Positions 59,866 through 64,000 of a stretch of DNA of 64,000 nt are shown piece by piece. The translations under genes and the position numbers were made by a program. The stretch is from NCBI GenBank assembly GCA_025084515.1, contig JAJAGP010001971.1, positions 1 to 64,000 on the forward strand, read 5' to 3'. Position 1 is the stretch's first letter. Every line of letters begins with the position of its first letter. The DNA comes from Ancistrus triradiatus (Eukaryota; Chordata; Actinopteri; Siluriformes; Loricariidae). Under the pieces are notes generated by a model. That model did no database searches and was not told the origin of the DNA. It worked only from the letters and a program-made list of their open reading frames with translations.

Positions 59866-60335
59866 CTTGGTCCTTCTGGGTTTTTGGTCTCTACCTTACA
59901 CAAGACCTTCTGGGTCCTTCAGGGTTCTTGTGGGTCTTTCTGGCCCTTGGGGCTAAGCTCCTATTCTCAAGCTAGACTTTTATCTTGGACCTTTAGGCAT
60001 CAGTCCTTCCTGGTATGCACTGCATACCTGTTTGCTGTGTCCTTCCCTGCACCAGACCTTCTAGGTTCTTCCAAGTCCTTCTGGTCCCTATTCAGGCCCC
60101 ATTCTCAAACCAGACCCTTTTCTTGGTCCTTTAGGCACCTGATCTATCCTGCTCAACAAGCCCAGCTCCTTTCCCTCCATCTGCACCTGCTCCCTCCATC
60201 CTTCATTGCACCAAAACGTCTGGGTCCTTCCGGGTCATTCTTGGTCATTCTTGGCCTCCGAGGCCCAGTCCTTATTCTTCTCTTGGTCCTTCATTGCACC
60301 AGACTGTATGGGCCCTTCTGGAAACTGGAAAGCCC
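59866..60335. repeat. Degenerate tandem repeat rich in ggtccttctggg
   Basis: About four diverged units of roughly 110-130 bases share ccttctgggtccttc, cattctcaaaccagaccctt and cttggtcctttaggc words. The 166-aa open plus frame is a product of the repeat. Confidence 0.6.
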
Positions 60336-60394
60336 AAAAAACTTTTGCCGAGCATGATTAGCACCTCAACAAAGGGGTTTAAACTCCCTAATTA

Positions 60395-60980
60395 GGGCAT
60401 GACTCGTGACACAAAGGTCCGAGCCCGGATCCTCCATCAGCAGCAGTTCAGACAGAGGTCGAGGGTCGTGCCGTGTGTGAGGGCCGGCAGCTGGATGCTG
60501 TGTTGTGAGAAGCGGCACAGTGATGTTAATGCGTTAAGTTCACCGGACAAAAGGTGCGGGAATAAAGCCAGATGCATCTTTGTTTTCGGTCCGACAAAGA
60601 GGGCCATAGCAGAGGTCCGGCCCCATTGTGGACGCGTATTAACCTGTAACTATGGCCCGGCTGTATCTCGCTCGCTAACCATCTACTGGATCCTTTTACA
60701 AGCCTGGGAGCGTCGCCGGTTTGCTCGGAGCGGCCGCACAATGGGCTCTAAAGGCAGGGTTAGACGGAGACAAATTAAAGTCGCAGGATCATTGTCGCTG
60801 ACGAGCTTCCCAGGTTTCATGGGGCTTTTTCGACGCCTAAATGAGGGGAGGTGTCAAAGCCTGGCTTTCAGAACTCATCCCCGAGGAGAAAAGCTACACC
60901 GACGCTACGCCGAATTCTCCCACCGGACGCTATTGTCGGGATCATCTCAGGAGTCGAGTGAAGCATTAACCCGGTGATCT
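60395..60980. promoter_or_regulatory. Candidate conserved non-coding island with long open frame
   Basis: This GC-balanced, repeat-free block contains cattgtgg, acaatgg and acaaag words that resemble SOX/TCF cores. It is open for 192 codons on the plus strand (60399-60977). The frame has no domain I know, no splice context, and is rich in Arg/Ser, so regulatory DNA is at least as likely as a gene. Confidence 0.25.
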
Positions 60981-61009
60981 AGCCTCCCCTCAGAGATAAA
61001 GTTCTTTAC

Positions 61010-61175
61010 TGGCTGTCTTTTTCTTCTTCTTTATACTTCTTACTTTATCTTTCATTCACTGTTTTCTTTATTTTCTTTCTATTTGTGGTCTTTTCTTCCT
61101 TTTGGACATTTTTGCTTGCTTAATTTTTTTACATTTCTTGCTTATTTTTCCTTTCCTTCAGTTGCTACTTTAATC
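61010..61175. repeat. Pyrimidine-rich tract
   Basis: Mostly T and C on the plus strand, similar to the longer tracts at 61540 and 63105. Confidence 0.8.
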
Positions 61176-61189
61176 CCCTCTAACCTCTC

Positions 61190-61420
61190 CTGTCGTTACA
61201 GAGCAGGGCCCCGGGACCCGTGTCAACAGCTGTTAGCCGACGTTATAACGGGCCATAAAGGCCCTAGGGCGACACACAGAGGCCATTAGCAGCGCTGCCT
61301 CTGCAGGACGACTCAAACACGCTTTATACGTCATAAACCATTAAAGTCAAAGCAGCGCTTTATTGGCGCCATTAAGATCGTACATATGAGCCGAGGCTAA
61401 GAACGTCATTACTGTTGATT
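61190..61420. promoter_or_regulatory. Candidate conserved non-coding island between pyrimidine tracts
   Basis: It contains the E-box caacagctgtt, homeodomain-like words gtcataaaccattaaag and gctttattggcgccattaag, and no repeat. It stands out sharply from the low-complexity DNA on both sides. Confidence 0.25.
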
Positions 61421-61539
61421 ATTTCTGTAGTTTAATACTTTTTACTTTTAATCACATTTCAAAATAAAAATCTCTACTTTTTACTCACTACATTAAAAAA
61501 AACATCAGAACAAGCTCATTCTTTAGCTGTTATGAATCC

Positions 61540-62335
61540 ATTTGTCTATCCACCTTATTTTCTTTTTGATCTTTTTTTGTCATTTCCTGCATTTTAGTTT
61601 CCTTCAATCTTCTTTAATAGGAAAGAATGTTTCTCTATTTTCTTGTCTTCCTTCCTTGCTTTTGTCCTGGTTTTCTTTATTTCTTTCTTTTAATCATATT
61701 TCATTTCTATCCTTTATTCATTCTTTCTTTTTCTTCATTTCTTACTTTACTTTTATTTTTTCTTCTTCTTTTCTGCCTTTTTTTTCTTCCTTTCAACCAT
61801 ATGTCATTTTCTATTTTTTGTTCAGTCTTTTTTTTTTCTTCATTTCTTTCTTCTTGTTTGTGGTCAATTCTTTATTTCTCACTTTTTTCCACTCCTTTTT
61901 TTCGATCTTTTAAATTGCTTAGTTTCATCCTTCATGTTTTCTTTCTTTCTCCTTTTCCTTTCTTTTATTCTTGATTTCTTGATTTTGACTATCATACTAT
62001 CATGCTTTCTTTTTTCTTTCCTTTAATTTACTTTCCTTTTCATTTCTGTAACTTTCATTCTTTACTTCTTTCTTTGCTTATCACTTAATGTTTTGCCTTC
62101 CTTCTTTTCTTTCTCCTTCCATATTTTTTCTCTCCTTTTAATGTTCCCTTTCTTTCTTTCTTTCCAGTCTGTATTCATTTATTTTTTATTTCCTTTTTTC
62201 TTTCTTCCTTCACCTGTTTTCTTCCTTCTTTCTTACGTTCTCGTTACATCCTTTGCTTATTTTTTTTCTTTTCTTTCCATTGTGATTTCTTTTCTTTTAC
62301 TCTTTTTTTCCCTCTGATCATCCTCCCCTCCCTCA
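61540..62335. repeat. Long pyrimidine-rich tract (TTTC/TTCC family)
   Basis: About 800 bases of nearly pure T/C on the plus strand, with scattered A. The Phe/Ser/Leu-rich frames are artefacts of composition. Confidence 0.9.
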
Positions 62336-63100
62336 GACTCGCCCAGCCCTGTCTGTACGTAACGGCGGACCCACACTGGGACTCAGACGGGGGTATCTGC
62401 ACTGGTGGGTTAGTGTTTTAGACCCCAGCGTCCCGTTATCAGATTCAGTTAAAGCTTGGGCTGCTCTGATTTCCAGCGTGAGATGAAGCTCAGTGACTGT
62501 AATCTGTAATCTGTAATCTGTAATCCGAGTCCATAATCTGTTTGCTGGGGGTGTTGAGCTTAGTAGGGGCGTGGCCCTGACAGGAGCCCTGAGCCCTGAG
62601 CTCTGCACCACTCGCCCTGTCACAGGGCCTAATGAAGGTGATTAATTGCTCCGTGTGTTTTGTTGACTGAGCTGATTTGAGAGGTGAAAGCAGGTTGAAA
62701 CTCGTCTCGGTTCGTCCTGCTTCTGTCGCGCCGTTAAAGCTTCAGCTGCTGGAAGAACAAACGCAGTCGCTTTTGAAAACTTTTTCGGTATTTACGCTGT
62801 TCTGCAGAGCGGTTACGAAGCGTACGAGAGACTGACGTGTAAACAAACGCACCATGATGAGTTTAGTCACTAAATCATACTGATACACACAAGCTTTAGC
62901 ACAAAGCCTGCACTGACTCGGCTTCGAATCCTGGCGATGCCTTCAGGCCAGGCCAGGCGTCACATGCACTCACGACTGGCTGTGTCTGAGGGAGGGGACG
63001 GTGATCAAAGGCACTGTAACAGCGACCCCTGTCGGCCCGCCCCCTGTGGTTTCCACTGTCAGCACTGACCTGATCACAGCGGCTGATCTGGGGCTTACTG
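62336..63100. other. Unique-looking island between pyrimidine tracts
   Basis: It carries a short (taatctg)n run at about 62500-62525 and ggtgattaattgctccgtg near 62637. A SINE-like patch is at about 62925-63060. No supported gene. Confidence 0.4.
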
Positions 63101-63104
63101 ACAT

Positions 63105-64000
63105 CATGTGTTCTTCCTTTCTTTATTTTCTTTTTCTTTTTCCTTCATTTCTGTGATCACTCTTTTCTCCTTTTTCGTCTTTCTTTCTTTCTTTCTTTCT
63201 TTCTTTTGTCTTCTATTTTCATTTCTCTTTTCTTTGTTTTCTCTCTTAATCCTTTTTCTTTCTTTCTTTCTTTCTTTTTTCTTTCTTTATTTAAGATTTA
63301 TTTCATTTGCATTTTTTCTCACTGCGTTTGGTCTTTTTCTTATTTTCTTACTTTCTTTCTTCTTTCTTTTCTTTCTTTTTTCTTCTATTTTAACCATACT
63401 TCATTTCTACCATTCTTTTGTTTTTTTTATTTTTCTTGCTTGCTTGCTTACTTAAGTGCTTGCTTACTTCATTGTATTCCTTTCTTTTTTGTTTTTTGCC
63501 ATTTTGTTTTTCTTTTGTCTTTATTATTTCTTCCTTCCTATTTTTTCTCATACTTTCTTTACTTATTTTTCTTCTTTCCCTCCTTTCATCCCTCATTTTA
63601 CTTTTAATTTCTGTGACTTCCCTTCTTTACATTTTCTTTGCTTAGTTCTTTATGTTTTGCCTTCCTTACTTCATTTCTTCAATGTTCTATATTTTTCTCT
63701 CCTTTAAATGATCCCTGTCTTTATGTTTTTTGCCTTGCTTTTTTACTTTACGTCATTCTTTTTATTTCGTTCTTTCTTTCTTTCTTTCTTTCCTTTAGAT
63801 CCTGTACATTGCATTTTTCTTCCTGCCTGTGGTCTCTTCTTTTTTTTCTTTTTTTCTCCCTTTCTTTATTTTTTCTTGCTTCCTTCCATCTTATCTTTCT
63901 TTCTTCTATTCTTCGCTATTGTGACGTTCTTTATTTTTTGACTTTTGTCTTTAATTTCTTTCCTTCCTTTGTTTTTTTCTTATTCCATAATTTTATTTTC
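63105..64000. repeat. Long pyrimidine-rich tract with (TTTC)n runs, to window end
   Basis: Pure (ttctttc)n blocks at about 63180-63205, 63260-63280 and 63765-63795 are embedded in T/C-rich DNA. All long frames here are artefacts. Confidence 0.92.

Noticed and set aside
59857..60357. 166-aa Ser/Leu/Phe-rich frame
   Set aside because: Encoded by a degenerate tandem repeat with no family resemblance.

Overview
This window looks like a piece of a bony-fish nuclear genome. It holds spliced vertebrate genes with GT-AG introns, several decayed Tc1/mariner lineages of the type common in fish, tRNA-derived SINEs, and a dispersed repeat ending in a TTTGAGACAATG-like tail. Long microsatellites and pyrimidine tracts are also present. 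A teleost is well supported. The SINE type suggests an otophysan (catfish, characin or electric-fish group), but that is inference. I saw no bacterial, phage, CRISPR or plasmid feature.

Five genes can be assembled exon by exon with consistent intron phases. (1) A three-repeat MYB-family protein on the minus strand, about 1-6100, runs off the left edge. (2) An AIG1/ADTRP-family membrane hydrolase is on the plus strand, 8123-11336, 240 aa. (3) ptpdc1, a dual-specificity-like phosphatase, is on the plus strand, 14884-20799, 653 aa from the first supported ATG. It appears to contain one GC-AG intron. (4) An F-box/WD protein most like FBXW12 is on the minus strand, 23252-29960, 477 aa. (5) wnt7a is on the plus strand, 31743-47038, 350 aa and complete. 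Genes 4 and 5 are head to head, with start codons about 1.8 kb apart.

The right quarter (about 47.1-64 kb) has no recognisable gene. It holds decayed transposons, SINEs, pyrimidine-rich tracts, and a few GC-richer, repeat-poor islands that could be wnt7a regulatory DNA. The introns carry most of the repeat load. Examples are a 21-bp minisatellite of about 34 units at 13.5-14.2 kb, a Tc1 element with both terminal inverted repeats inside the F-box gene, an L1-like fragment in ptpdc1, and an AT-rich higher-order repeat in the last wnt7a intron.

The five genes do not form a pathway; they are ordinary neighbours. I found no convincing new molecular system. The observations most worth checking are a cluster of six MYB consensus sites in the first intron of the MYB gene itself, the GC-AG intron in ptpdc1, a (CA)n tract starting ten bases after the wnt7a exon-1 donor, and a pair of similar unclassified open segments in wnt7a intron 3. 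All exon borders were read by eye from consensus splice sites, phase and family resemblance; no alignment was run.
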